64,000 bases of DNA from assembly GCA_029260055.1 (NCBI GenBank), contig JAJDDX010000500.1:1-64000 (forward strand). Reading direction: 5' to 3'. The position numbers were made by a program, and so were the translations under genes. Numbering within the stretch: position 1 is the first letter of the stretch; each line of letters starts with the position of its first letter. This DNA comes from Phycisphaerae bacterium (GTDB taxonomy: Bacteria > Planctomycetota > Phycisphaerae > UBA1845). Below are positions 22,788 through 31,039 of this stretch, one piece after another. The notes under the pieces were generated by a model that was not told the DNA's origin, did not search any database, and saw only the letters and a list, made by a program, of their open reading frames with translations.

Positions 22788-23102
22788 TCAGAGGCTCAGG
22801 TAGAGCCCGGTCTCGGTCTCGATCACGTCGTGGAGGCAGTCGGCGTAGACCATCGGGACCTCGGCGATGAGCTTGACGCTCAGGCCCCGACGGGTGACGC
22901 GCTGGAAGGTCACCGTGTAGGTGTCGGAGGGGTCGAGCCGGACGGTCACGTGGGTGACGCTCTTGGTGTTGCGGCCGACCTTCCACTGGAGCGAGTCCTT
23001 GCCCGCCATGAGGTTCTTGGCGCCCATCATGACGAAGGCGCGGTGGCCGACCTGCTCCTGGATGGTGCAGGCGACGGGGTGGGTGGTGGCGGTCACAGAC
23101 AT
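22788..23102 (-). CDS. Conserved mobile-element protein of unknown function
   Basis: 104 residues from the ATG at 23102. RAFVMMGAKNLMAGKDSLQW, then DPSDTYTVTFQRV and VYADCLHDVIETETGLYL, match a family I recall in many phages and plasmids: GAKNF...SLSFRLPR, then YADMLQ..FT..TGL. No function is known. First gene behind a probable TTGACG promoter, followed by the GHKL gene. Confidence 0.75.
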   Translation of the reverse strand: MSVTATTHPVACTIQEQVGHRAFVMMGAKNLMAGKDSLQWKVGRNTKSVTHVTVRLDPSDTYTVTFQRVTRRGLSVKLIAEVPMVYADCLHDVIETETGLYLSL

Positions 23103-23126
23103 CGAACGGGCTCCTGGGGTTGCGCT

Positions 23127-23155
23127 AACGATAACCACCCTATCATAAGCGTCAA
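23127..23155 (-). promoter_or_regulatory. Putative promoter, TTGACG
   Basis: Minus-strand TTGACG upstream of the gene at 22788-23102; the -10 (ATCGTT) is weak. Part of a divergent intergenic region. Confidence 0.4.
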
Positions 23156-23179
23156 CACTATCGCAAGATGTTTCTGCTC

Positions 23180-23197
23180 GGGGCCTCGCTCGGCCCC
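23180..23197. promoter_or_regulatory. Perfect 6-bp stem hairpin between divergent promoters
   Basis: GGGGCC-TCGCTC-GGCCCC in the 23103-23304 intergenic region. No T run follows, so a terminator is unlikely. Could be an operator or a leader structure. Confidence 0.35.
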
Positions 23198-23268
23198 TGT
23201 GGGGTAGTCTCGTTGCGTCTGGGAGGTAGACGTCGGACCCCTACGATGTCTGACAGAAAAAGAATCAC

Positions 23269-23297
23269 TTGCACTGACGCTTCTTAGGCATTAACTT
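23269..23297 (+). promoter_or_regulatory. Promoter, TTGCAC / 17 / TAACTT
   Basis: Plus-strand TTGCAC with a 17-base spacer to TAACTT, 7 bases before the ATG at 23305, so the message would be almost leaderless. The TGACGCTT part is shared with the promoter at 3269. Confidence 0.5.
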
Positions 23298-23304
23298 CGT
23301 CTGC

Positions 23305-24018
23305 ATGACTACCAGCGAAGACAAAGGGGATCTCGCCGCCATCGCCGCCCAGTCACGTTTGACGGTGTCGAAGACGATTGGGGCCATGTTGGTGAAACGA
23401 CTGAAGAAGGAGTTCCCCGCGCACGCCCGCCACCTCCGGGACAACGGGTCGGACGTGGAGGTCTCCTTCGCTTCCGAGCCAGGCAAGAGCGGCTACCGGG
23501 ACATCTCGATCCACGTCGAGCTGTACACCAAGAGCCGGTGGGGACGGAGCCTGAGCCAGCTCCCCAACCGGGTCCGTATCAAGGGCCGCTACGGCGAAAT
23601 CCTCTCGCGGTCATGGAAGATTAAGGCCGACCTCAGCTTCAACGTCGAGGCGCTCTTCACACTCCTCCACGAGACGGTCAACGAACAGGCACACGTCGCC
23701 GCGAGGAAGCTCGAAGACGAGCAGCGATCGACGAACATGCGCGACGCAATCATCGCGCTCCTCACCGGCGCCGGCTGGACCAGCGATGACGACAACATGC
23801 AGCGCGACATCAGGTACGACGTCACCTGGCGGTTCACGAAGCCGTGTGAGAAGAAAATCTTCACGATCTACGTGGGGACCTCTGGCGAGAAGGTCACCGT
23901 GAAGAGCAGCATGGGCGAGAAGCACTACTTCCCCATCGTGAGCCTCGTGGCTGTCGCCGACGCCCTCCTCGACCACGAAGTCACCATGACTCGCCTGGCA
24001 GACGCCGAGAAAGGATGA
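23305..24018 (+). CDS. Hypothetical protein
   Basis: 237 residues, helix and strand mixed, no Cys cluster or membrane segment. First gene of a four-gene plus-strand operon that ends with the second GHKL/HExxH gene. Its last bases overlap the next start in ATGA form. Not recognised. Confidence 0.65.
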   Translation: MTTSEDKGDLAAIAAQSRLTVSKTIGAMLVKRLKKEFPAHARHLRDNGSDVEVSFASEPGKSGYRDISIHVELYTKSRWGRSLSQLPNRVRIKGRYGEILSRSWKIKADLSFNVEALFTLLHETVNEQAHVAARKLEDEQRSTNMRDAIIALLTGAGWTSDDDNMQRDIRYDVTWRFTKPCEKKIFTIYVGTSGEKVTVKSSMGEKHYFPIVSLVAVADALLDHEVTMTRLADAEKG

Positions 24019-24290
24019 AGGTCGGAATGAATATGGAAGCGGTCCTCCGCAAAAGAGACGCCATCTGCGAGGCCCTGAGCGGCCCCGACGGCATCCCCGT
24101 GGCCCAAGCGACTGAGCGCGCAAACAACATCGCCCAGGCCGCCATGTGCCTGGAGGGCGACGAAAGCATCGACGATGTCATCCGCGAGGCGCTCCGCTCC
24201 CCAATCAGGCACGAGCGAGCCAAATCCCTTGGGTACGTGGTCCCCCAGGATGTCTTCGCCCGCGCCGTTCTGGCCTGGAACAAAGGCTGA
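24015..24290 (+). CDS. Small helical protein
   Basis: 91 residues, all-helical pattern; ATGA-coupled to the previous gene. No family recognised. In-frame ATGs at residues 5 and 7 are possible alternative starts. Confidence 0.65.
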   Translation: MKVGMNMEAVLRKRDAICEALSGPDGIPVAQATERANNIAQAAMCLEGDESIDDVIREALRSPIRHERAKSLGYVVPQDVFARAVLAWNKG

Positions 24291-24302
24291 CACAAAGGGC
24301 CC

Positions 24303-24331
24303 CTGACTACTCTTTCTTATGACCCCACTAT
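24303..24331 (+). promoter_or_regulatory. Promoter-like element, CTGACT / 17 / CACTAT
   Basis: Plus-strand CTGACT...TTCTTATGACCC...CACTATG closely follows the promoter family (compare 57668-57696), with one change in the -35. Would serve the GHKL gene at 24400. Confidence 0.45.
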
Positions 24332-24399
24332 GACTAGTGTAAGTCATCGACGGCCGAGAGAGAACGGCATCTTCAAAACTCTGTGGAAGGAGAATCGAC

Positions 24400-25740
24400 G
24401 TGGCCAAGTTCGCACTACCGATCAAGAGCACCTACGTGCCGTCCTGGGGACCCTGGGAGGCCATCCGGGAGCTGATCCAAAACGCCAAGGACGAGGAGGA
24501 TGCCAACGGTCACGCGATGACTGTGCGCCACCGCGGCAAACTGCTGACCATCAGTAACGACGGCGCAGACATGGACCGCTCGGTCTTGCTCCTCGGCAAG
24601 ACCACGAAGGCTGGTAGACCCGACCTGCGCGGTCAGTTCGGCGAGGGCCTGAACCTTGCTCTCCTCGCGGCTGAGCGCTCCGGGCTCCCCGTCATCATCC
24701 ACACGCAGACCGAACGATGGCACGCGAGGATCGAACCGGCGGCCGAGTTCGGCGGCGAGGAGTGCCTCGTCATCCAGACCCGCAAGCTCCAGAAGCGGCG
24801 CTCTGGAGTCGAAGTGGTCATCACGATGTCGGCCAACGACTGGGAAGACCTGCGCGAGAAGCTCCTTTTTCTGTGCTCGGTGCCCGACGACCGCGTCATC
24901 CGCACGGATGACGGTGCCATCCTCCTGGAACCCGAGCGCAAGGGTCACCTCTACGCGAAGGGCATCTTCATCTCGAAGCTCGACGAACTCAGCTTCGGCT
25001 ACGACCTCAACGACTGCCCCCTCGACCGCGACCGGCGGATGGTGAACGTCTGGGACCTTCAGTGGAAAATCGCCCAGATGTACCGCGACGCACTCGCGAA
25101 GCGCCCCGAACTACTCCAGCCAGCGGTCTACAAGATGCTCCGCGACAACGCCGAGGACACACGGCAGCTCGGCTACCACGCGAACATGGAGACCGCCGAG
25201 GGGCTCCTGAAAAACTTCCACGAAGAGCACGGCGAGAACGCGGTACCCGTTGCCTCGATTGCCGAGAGCCAGAGGCTCAACCACGTCAACAAGCGCGGCG
25301 TCGTCGTGCCCGAGACCCTGAGGACCATCCTCCAGAAGAAGACCGGCACCCCCGACGAGATCCACCAAGAGGGTCTGAGGGCCATCTCCACCACGCACGC
25401 ATGGAGCGACCTGGACGCCGCCGAGCAGGCGTTGCTCACCTGGACAACCGCTGCCATCGACCGCGTCTCCGGCAACCTCAGGGGCGACCTGGGACCGCTC
25501 ATGAGCCGCCTGGAGATAGTGGACTTCCTCCGCGACGACATCCTCGGGGTCTGCGACCTCGAAAAGCAAACCATCCGGGTCGCTCGCAAACAGCTCGGGG
25601 ACCGGGAGCGGCTCCTCGCCACGCTCGTCCACGAGGAGGCCCACGCCATCTCGGTGGCCGATGACGGGTCAACGGAGCACACCCGGTGCATCGAGAACCT
25701 GTGGACCAGGCTCTACTTCGCGCGCGACACCACGTCGTGA
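24400..25740 (+). CDS. GHKL ATPase fused to HExxH metallopeptidase-like domain (second copy)
   Basis: 446 residues, GTG start with AGGAG 8 bases upstream. N box ELIQNAKDE (24-32, Glu24, Asn28), G1 NDGADM with Asp54-Gly55, and GQFGEGLNLALLA (78-90) as the Gly-rich lid form a clear GHKL ATP site. C-terminal HEEAH (411-415) with TEHTR behind it suggests zinc binding. Shorter than the first copy and similar to it only in architecture and motifs. Opposite strand to the first copy, about 1.6 kb away. Confidence 0.78.
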   Translation: MAKFALPIKSTYVPSWGPWEAIRELIQNAKDEEDANGHAMTVRHRGKLLTISNDGADMDRSVLLLGKTTKAGRPDLRGQFGEGLNLALLAAERSGLPVIIHTQTERWHARIEPAAEFGGEECLVIQTRKLQKRRSGVEVVITMSANDWEDLREKLLFLCSVPDDRVIRTDDGAILLEPERKGHLYAKGIFISKLDELSFGYDLNDCPLDRDRRMVNVWDLQWKIAQMYRDALAKRPELLQPAVYKMLRDNAEDTRQLGYHANMETAEGLLKNFHEEHGENAVPVASIAESQRLNHVNKRGVVVPETLRTILQKKTGTPDEIHQEGLRAISTTHAWSDLDAAEQALLTWTTAAIDRVSGNLRGDLGPLMSRLEIVDFLRDDILGVCDLEKQTIRVARKQLGDRERLLATLVHEEAHAISVADDGSTEHTRCIENLWTRLYFARDTTS

Positions 25741-25922
25741 GCCTGTGGTGCCAGTCGCACCCTGGCCACTGGTGCCTGTTCGCTCCTCCGCTGGAGGGCG
25801 AGCAGTTCTGGCGGTCGGTCTGCGGGCGATGGATCAGGTACGATGCGGCCAGGTACGGGCGCGAGGAGCCCCAACCCCCCGAGGGTGTCACCCTCTGCAC
25901 CTACGGGTGCGTCGTGAAGTAG
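25737..25922 (+). CDS. Small Cys/Trp-rich protein, GTG start
   Basis: 61 residues. GTG overlaps the stop of the GHKL gene (GTGA), indicating coupling. Five Cys in C-x7-C, a lone Cys, and C-x3-C spacing suggest metal binding. Ends just before the terminator pair. Function unknown. Confidence 0.6.
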   Translation: MSLWCQSHPGHWCLFAPPLEGEQFWRSVCGRWIRYDAARYGREEPQPPEGVTLCTYGCVVK

Positions 25923-25927
25923 CATCG

Positions 25928-25958
25928 GAAAATGTGTCCCCGAAGGGGCGTCTGGGGG
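25928..25958 (-). terminator. Minus-strand intrinsic terminator with TTCG loop
   Basis: Read on the minus strand: CGCCCC-TTCG-GGGACAC then ATTTTCC. Stable TTCG tetraloop stem followed by four T. Ends transcription arriving from the tail genes. Confidence 0.6.
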
Positions 25959-25967
25959 TCGAGTTCC

Positions 25968-26147
25968 CTATGTCGTATGAGGTCTCCTTCCACCCCCCGG
26001 ACGTCCCTTCGGGGGCACGTTTTCGCTGACCCCCCTCATCAGGAGCGGGAGGTTGCTCAGGAGCCGCCAGGTCTCGGGACCCACAGCGAAGGCCGTGAGA
26101 GCGTCCTCCAGGTCCGGCTCGAAGAAGGGAACCGCATGGCGTGTCAA
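25968..26147 (-). CDS. Uncertain small ORF, TTG start
   Basis: 59 codons if TTG at 26147 is the start. It begins TRHAVPFFEPD and has protein-like composition for about 45 residues, but its end runs into the plus-strand terminator arm. The palindrome at 26151-26166 lies just upstream. Another frame here (ATG at 26199) reads the palindrome as VQTSA but soon looks non-coding; a frameshifted remnant is possible. Confidence 0.3.
   Translation of the reverse strand: MTRHAVPFFEPDLEDALTAFAVGPETWRLLSNLPLLMRGVSENVPPKGRPGGGRRPHTT
25994..26024 (+). terminator. Plus-strand intrinsic terminator with TTCG loop
   Basis: ACGTCCC-TTCG-GGGGCACGT then TTTTC. Ends the plus-strand operon of 23305-25922. With the element at 25928-25958 it forms a 31-bp imperfect inverted repeat (27 of 31 matching). 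Confidence 0.65.
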
Positions 26148-26150
26148 GCG

Positions 26151-26166
26151 GTGCAGACGTCTGCAC
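26151..26166. repeat. 16-bp palindrome, copy 4
   Basis: Perfect GTGCAGACGTCTGCAC between the tail-gene stop (26203) and the terminator pair. Confidence 0.95.
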
Positions 26167-26202
26167 CTCAGACGTGGTGACCGTGCGCCACCCTGGCATC
26201 GA

Positions 26203-27897
26203 CTACACCGGCTGTGAAATGGTTCCAAAAAAGGATGATGCTCCAGCGGTGCTCAGTGCGCCCACAATGAGCACGCTAGACGCCGCTGAAGACCAATCGA
26301 AGGTCCCACCGATTGCAAAAGTACCATTCCCAGTGTCGAAGCCGCTGAGGGTCACCTCGCGTGCCGTCCAGTCAACCACCATGGTCAGGGTGGTTCCCCC
26401 CGTCCACGACACCGTTTGAGTAATCTGCTCTACAGCGTTGACCGAGAATACGAACTGCTTCGTGCCTGATGAGTCACGGAGTGACATCGCATTATCGGAA
26501 CTGGTACGTGCATAGATCGCAGCCGTCTCATTGAGGAGAAGGTTTGCCGACCCATGATGGGGGACCACGCTGACGGACCAAGTGCTGGTATCGAGAACCG
26601 TGTTGCTCGTGTAGCTCATCCGATCTGGGTCCCGCGTAGCGGGTGCAGTTCGTGTGCGGATAGGTGAAGAGGGGAAGCCCCCCTCCTCACACTGTGCCCC
26701 GAAGAATCCGAAGGTTTTTCCCTCTACCCCCGTCGCCTCTTCTTGCAGTCCCAGGAATGGAGAACCACCGCCCGTGCTGGCGTTCTGCACCTCTTCGTAG
26801 CGGGTCCAACTGGCTGCCACATTCTTCACCACAGCGAGGTCTGCGGAGGCTTTGTTGCGCATCCTGAACACGATGTCCGCAGGAGCCTCTCCTACCTCGG
26901 GGGCTTGCAGGTAAATCGACCCTGTGTAGTCCACGCTGTCTGTTTCAGCGAACGTGGTGCTCCGCACATCGCTGCGTCCTGCTGCCGCCAACTGCAACAT
27001 TTTGTCGCCGGCCGGAGACCCGTCGGGAGCTGTGTACGCGTCCTTGGTTACCGTCGGGGTTTGGGTGAGCTTTGCCCAGGCAGCGTCGTCAAGATCCTGC
27101 GACCGGATGACCAGGTTCGTCCGTGCACCCTCGATTAGCACTGCCCCATCGGGGAGGATGCGTCGCTCACCGCTCAGCTTCCAGGCGTTCTCGGTAACAA
27201 TCGGATCCAAGAAGAAGTCAATCGCTCCCACTGCTGAGGAGCTGGAACTTCCCAACGTGAGGCCCGCGGCCGGCAACACCGTGAGTCGCATTTTGCGAAT
27301 GGTCCCAGTGCCGTCCGTCAGGTCTACCGTGATCTTCCACCAGTTTGCATCGTGAGACGCCACAACATGCGACGCGTGGCTCCACACACCGTTGTTGATG
27401 CGAACATTGTCGGCGCCCGTGTTCGTGTTTATTTGCACGTAGTAGAGTTGTTGGTTGCCGTTGTCCTTGAACTGAATCTCCGGAAACCGAGTCTCGTCTG
27501 CGTCCTTACCGATGTAAGCGGACACCCGTATACGCTGTCCGTACTTGAACGTCAGGAGGCCGTCCTCTTGGTATCCCTCGGTTGCCCCTGCGTTGTTGTC
27601 CTCGATGTTCACCGCATCAGTACCTCCGTGCGGGTCTGAAATCCCGGTAACCTGTACGGGGGTGTTGACGTGTGTCCAGTCGGCATCGAGATCGTCCGAG
27701 AAGTTTTCCCATGGCGTCGTCATCCCTGTATCGGGGAACCCCCACGCCTCAGTTGCCGTTCCTCCCTCCCCCGGAGCACGCGGGTCTACCAGCGCAGCCT
27801 CTTCCACGCGAGTGAAGGTGTCCGCATCAACATAATCGAGGAGGGGCGTAACTCCCCGAGGGCGGATGACACCCATCTGGTACATCAGAAGGCTCAC
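26203..27897 (-). CDS. Tail-fibre or minor tail protein with carbohydrate-binding-like modules
   Basis: 564 residues. After an N-terminal attachment-like part, residues about 245-440 contain LIEGARTNLVIRSQDLDDAAW, and later GAQCEEGGFPSSPI followed by TRDPDRMSY. I know this pairing from phage tail fibres and minor structural proteins with carbohydrate-binding folds. No enzymatic motif. Probably the receptor-facing part of the tail. Its start overlaps the stop of the gene before it. Confidence 0.75.
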   Translation of the reverse strand: MSLLMYQMGVIRPRGVTPLLDYVDADTFTRVEEAALVDPRAPGEGGTATEAWGFPDTGMTTPWENFSDDLDADWTHVNTPVQVTGISDPHGGTDAVNIEDNNAGATEGYQEDGLLTFKYGQRIRVSAYIGKDADETRFPEIQFKDNGNQQLYYVQINTNTGADNVRINNGVWSHASHVVASHDANWWKITVDLTDGTGTIRKMRLTVLPAAGLTLGSSSSSAVGAIDFFLDPIVTENAWKLSGERRILPDGAVLIEGARTNLVIRSQDLDDAAWAKLTQTPTVTKDAYTAPDGSPAGDKMLQLAAAGRSDVRSTTFAETDSVDYTGSIYLQAPEVGEAPADIVFRMRNKASADLAVVKNVAASWTRYEEVQNASTGGGSPFLGLQEEATGVEGKTFGFFGAQCEEGGFPSSPIRTRTAPATRDPDRMSYTSNTVLDTSTWSVSVVPHHGSANLLLNETAAIYARTSSDNAMSLRDSSGTKQFVFSVNAVEQITQTVSWTGGTTLTMVVDWTAREVTLSGFDTGNGTFAIGGTFDWSSAASSVLIVGALSTAGASSFFGTISQPV

Positions 27898-29441
27898 ACC
27901 AAGCCTCCAACCACCGTGACCAACGTACTTGTCAGGTAGAGATACGAGATTGTCACGGACTCTCCGGAGGCAGGAATCAGAGACACCAGGGTCGAACCCT
28001 TCTCCGCTTGAACACTTGCTGTACCGGCAGTAATCGTTACCTCTCCTCCGATACCCGTAAGCACAATGGTGCCGTACTGACCTTCCGGGCTGGCGTCGAA
28101 GGTAGCGGCTACTGCCGCAACGCCCGTGTAACGAATCACTGTGTCGTGATCAGCACTGTTGATGGTGAACGCCACCGCCTCGGAACGAATCGCCTTGGGT
28201 ACAGAAGCAAAGGTGACCGTGACGGCGTCACCTACGTTGGTAGCTGTCAGCTCTGCACCAACAAAATCGATAGAGGCTGTTTCGGAACTGACGAGGGCTC
28301 CCTCCTCCCTGATGGTAAGGGGGACCCCAAACACAGCCCACGCGCTTGGGTTAGCTAGCTTCTTGTAGACCAAGCTCGTGTTCGGGTCGATCGCCAGTGA
28401 TCCCGGATCCCCCGAGGTGACCTGTCCATCCGGGTCATTGTCCACCAAGAGGATGACAGGGCTGCCCCCGAGGGCACTGACCGCGTCGTCAAACTCGGCC
28501 ATCCTGGAGACGTTGACGGTGCCTTCCAGGTCGGACTGCTGAGGCTGAATCGTGAGCCCGCTGTTGGCGACTGGATCGAGCGAACCAGGGCCCTGGATGA
28601 GCATCCTGCCGCGCTGTGTCCAGGGAGTCCCTATGTTTCCCGTGTTGGGAAAGTTACCCGACGTGATTGTCTTTGCGTCGGTACCTCCTAGGGTAATGTC
28701 CCCACCTGTATTGTTTCCGGAGGGGTCCGCGCCGGCATCGAGTTCGAGATCTCCTGCGAGACCTGCGTTACCAAACCCTGGCCACCCAGCATCACCTGCA
28801 CGCAAGGAGGCAAGACCTCCGTCTGCCCCGTTGCCTAGCCCCGTCCCAGGCCCACCATCGCCGGCTTTGAGGCTGAGAGGACCACCGACCCCAGCAGCGA
28901 ACCCCGCCGCCTCGTCCCCGCCCTCGCCTGCTGCGATAGTGATGCCACCTGAAGCTCCGCCTCCGCTGCCGCTCCCTGTCCCTCCAGCTCCGGTCTGGAT
29001 TCGGAGGTTCCTCGAAGGGTTTTGGCCAACCGAACCATCAGAGCTTCCGAGTGTCGGTGACGAGATTCCACCCACGAAGTCGTCCACGATGATGGCGCCT
29101 CCGAGAACTATCCCCTTCGTGATCTGAATCGCAGGTGTTGGAGCTGTCTGAGCAAAATCGACGACTTTGATGGCTCCACGCGCATCAGTCAGCCCAACAC
29201 TCTCTCCGCCATCGTAGGCGTCCTTTAGATCGGCGACCCCTGCGACAGTGCCAACCCACACGCCCGCGCCGACCGTCTCGGTTTTGCAGACGTACAGCTC
29301 GTCGTCAGACAGCGAGTAGGCAAAGTCGCCGCGCTCGACACCCGTGTCCTGGATTGTCGCGGCGGCGACGTTTGGCAACTCCGCAGGGGACGCTACCTGC
29401 CCCCAGTGTGCGTGATACGGACTCGGGCTCTTTTTCGCCAT
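27894..29441 (-). CDS. Glycine-rich tail-fibre-like protein
   Basis: 515 residues. Residues about 130-260 are very rich in Gly, Ala and Ser with a loose repeat (AGxGGxxxxG, LKAGDGGPG, LRAGDAGWPG), typical of fibrous phage tail proteins. The C-terminal 130 residues are beta-rich (Thr/Val strands) and could be a tip domain. Coupled to the downstream fibre gene by an ATGA overlap. Confidence 0.7.
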   Translation of the reverse strand: MAKKSPSPYHAHWGQVASPAELPNVAAATIQDTGVERGDFAYSLSDDELYVCKTETVGAGVWVGTVAGVADLKDAYDGGESVGLTDARGAIKVVDFAQTAPTPAIQITKGIVLGGAIIVDDFVGGISSPTLGSSDGSVGQNPSRNLRIQTGAGGTGSGSGGGASGGITIAAGEGGDEAAGFAAGVGGPLSLKAGDGGPGTGLGNGADGGLASLRAGDAGWPGFGNAGLAGDLELDAGADPSGNNTGGDITLGGTDAKTITSGNFPNTGNIGTPWTQRGRMLIQGPGSLDPVANSGLTIQPQQSDLEGTVNVSRMAEFDDAVSALGGSPVILLVDNDPDGQVTSGDPGSLAIDPNTSLVYKKLANPSAWAVFGVPLTIREEGALVSSETASIDFVGAELTATNVGDAVTVTFASVPKAIRSEAVAFTINSADHDTVIRYTGVAAVAATFDASPEGQYGTIVLTGIGGEVTITAGTASVQAEKGSTLVSLIPASGESVTISYLYLTSTLVTVVGGLV

Positions 29442-29455
29442 CTACGGACCCTCAG

Positions 29456-29755
29456 TCAGCCCTCAGTGGGCAGTACAACGCAAGCGTGTGGAGGAGGAAA
29501 GGTCGACCAGCTCATCTCGCCGGTGGGAACCTCGGGGGCGCCCGTCGTAGGGAGGATGACCCCCTCGTAGGCGGAGGAGAGCCCTGTGTGGCGCTCAATA
29601 CGGTGGATGATTCCTCCGGCTGCCTCTTCGGCGGCCCCAAGCTGACCCACCTGCGCAAGCGTTACCGCACGCGCGACGTCATCCAAAATGTCTACCGGAA
29701 GATCTGATGAGCACTGTTTTAGCAGGGCCTTGAGGCGATTGAACATGGTTGACAT
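29456..29755 (-). CDS. Small hypothetical protein of the tail cluster
   Basis: 99 residues from the ATG at 29755, with GGAAG 5 bases upstream. Helical N-terminus (FNRLKALLKQ), Thr/Pro-rich end. The frame is open far upstream inside the previous gene, but that part is a shadow. Position suggests a tail accessory or chaperone role; not recognised. Confidence 0.6.
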   Translation of the reverse strand: MSTMFNRLKALLKQCSSDLPVDILDDVARAVTLAQVGQLGAAEEAAGGIIHRIERHTGLSSAYEGVILPTTGAPEVPTGEMSWSTFPPPHACVVLPTEG

Positions 29756-29757
29756 GA

Positions 29758-30261
29758 CTACTTCCGACGGTGCGGTCCCCACCCAATCGCACCAATACCT
29801 GATGACGGGTTTCCGTTCGGGTCGAGGAAACCTCCGCCCCTGTGCTTGTCCTCGGTGATGGCGGCCTGAAGGCCGTGCATCGACTGCGCGATGATCTCGT
29901 CCGCCGTGGTCGGCGTGCGCTTCGGGTCGATGGGCGCGGCCGTCCCGGGACCCGGCGCCCCGGTGCCCTGGAAAGGCGTCTCGGCCCCGTAGCCCTGGGG
30001 CGCACCATGCCCCCGATGACCTTGCCCCGGCGCGGGCGACGCACCCATCGGGGCACCCGGGTAGGCGGCCTGCTGTGGCTGGAGGGCTCCCTTGACTGCA
30101 TGAGCGGCGTGCTGAAGCGCCCACTCGGCTGTCCCGCGCACCTGGGCAGCCGGATCGACCCCCTCGTGGAGCATGTGTGAGGGGATCTCAATGATCACCT
30201 CCTTGGAGTTCTTCATGCGGTGCTGAAGGTCTTCAGCGATGATCTGGACTCGGATTCTCAT
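29758..30261 (-). CDS. Hypothetical protein with Pro/Gly-rich middle
   Basis: 167 residues. N-terminal 60 residues look folded (VQIIAEDLQHRMKNSKE); residues 60-115 are a Gly/Pro/Gln-rich linker; the end has FLDPNGNP. Gene order suggests a virion or tail-assembly protein, unproven. Confidence 0.65.
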   Translation of the reverse strand: MRIRVQIIAEDLQHRMKNSKEVIIEIPSHMLHEGVDPAAQVRGTAEWALQHAAHAVKGALQPQQAAYPGAPMGASPAPGQGHRGHGAPQGYGAETPFQGTGAPGPGTAAPIDPKRTPTTADEIIAQSMHGLQAAITEDKHRGGGFLDPNGNPSSGIGAIGWGPHRRK

Positions 30262-30317
30262 CTTGGGGCCTCATCATACAATCCGGTCCCGGCAAACACA
30301 GCTTCCTGGTATCAGGT

Positions 30318-30333
30318 GTGCAGACGTCTGCAC
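30318..30333. repeat. 16-bp palindrome, copy 5 (intergenic)
   Basis: Perfect GTGCAGACGTCTGCAC in the 103-base gap upstream of the tail cluster, the only clearly intergenic copy. Confidence 0.95.
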
Positions 30334-30364
30334 ATTGCCGGGGTGCCGAGACCTATCATTTTCC

Positions 30365-30673
30365 TCAGCTTGAGCGGAGGATTCCTTCCTCGACCAACCT
30401 CTTGCGGTCCGTGAGCTTGATAGACCTGGCAGTGATCTTGAAGACGTCAGCGTCCCTGCCGACCTTGAAGATGCGGATCACCCGCTTGCCGTTGTAATGA
30501 ATGATGGCGCACGTGTTGAGCGGAATCTGCTTCGCCAGCCACACAGCGAAGGGTCCTCGTGGTGGTGGTTGGGTCCTCCCTCGTCGCTTGAAGCTATCTG
30601 GGACGACCTCCTCGGGAACCCCTTGGACGAGGTAGACGGGAGTTCCCCTGTCGGTATGCGCCACAGGTTCCAC
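30365..30673 (-). CDS. Hypothetical protein, GTG start
   Basis: 102 residues from GTG at 30673; no strong ribosome binding site, so the start is uncertain. Basic, with an Arg/Pro-rich patch near residues 29-40 and beta strands (RVIRIFKVGRD). Not recognised. Confidence 0.55.
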   Translation of the reverse strand: MEPVAHTDRGTPVYLVQGVPEEVVPDSFKRRGRTQPPPRGPFAVWLAKQIPLNTCAIIHYNGKRVIRIFKVGRDADVFKITARSIKLTDRKRLVEEGILRSS

Positions 30674-30696
30674 GGTAGAATACTACCAGACGACCG

Positions 30697-30894
30697 CTAT
30701 TCGGTCTTGCCCCGCAGCTTGTCTCTCATCCGGACGAACTTGGCCCACGCACTACGCGCTGGCTCCGACCGGGCCACAATCGCAGGATCACCTCCGTGAG
30801 AAATCAACTCGAAAATCTTGTTCACCGCATCGACCTCATCGCGCCTGAAGGTTGTCGCTGCTCCACGTACATGACGCTCACCACTACTGGCCAC
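30697..30894 (-). CDS. Small basic protein, GTG start
   Basis: 65 residues; GGGAGG lies 5 bases before the GTG. Helical, Arg-rich. Overlaps the upstream small membrane-protein gene by 11 bases. No family recognised. Confidence 0.6.
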   Translation of the reverse strand: MASSGERHVRGAATTFRRDEVDAVNKIFELISHGGDPAIVARSEPARSAWAKFVRMRDKLRGKTE

Positions 30895-31039
30895 TGTGCC
30901 TCCCGAAACGGCGCATCCGCCGCCATCGCTCCGTCTCGTCTGTCATCTGCTGCTGAGGGTCCTGGTGCTGCCGAGAGCGGTGCTCACGCACACCACCGAG
31001 CACGATACTCGCAAGAGCCAGTATCCACACAAACGTCAT
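30884..31039 (-). CDS. Small single-pass membrane protein
   Basis: 51 residues from the ATG at 31039, ATGA-coupled to the gene upstream. MTFVWILALASIVLGG is a signal-anchor helix, followed by an Arg/Gln-rich tail. Could be a lysis protein or inner-membrane peptide; undecided. Confidence 0.6.
   Translation of the reverse strand: MTFVWILALASIVLGGVREHRSRQHQDPQQQMTDETERWRRMRRFGRHSGQ

Noticed and set aside
21224-22870. A 548-codon plus-strand open frame opposite the GHKL gene
   Set aside because: Its residues are Val/Leu/Asp/Arg-rich with no domain, while the minus strand has clear GHKL and HExxH motifs. Typical antisense shadow of high GC.
25928-26024. Terminal inverted repeats of an insertion sequence or MITE
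   Set aside because: Each arm is itself a TTCG hairpin followed by T's at a convergent operon junction, and no target duplication is seen; terminators explain it better.
25888-26199. Minus-strand 103-codon frame starting MPGWRTV
   Set aside because: After about 25 residues composition becomes Arg/Gly/Pro shadow-like, and it runs through both terminators.
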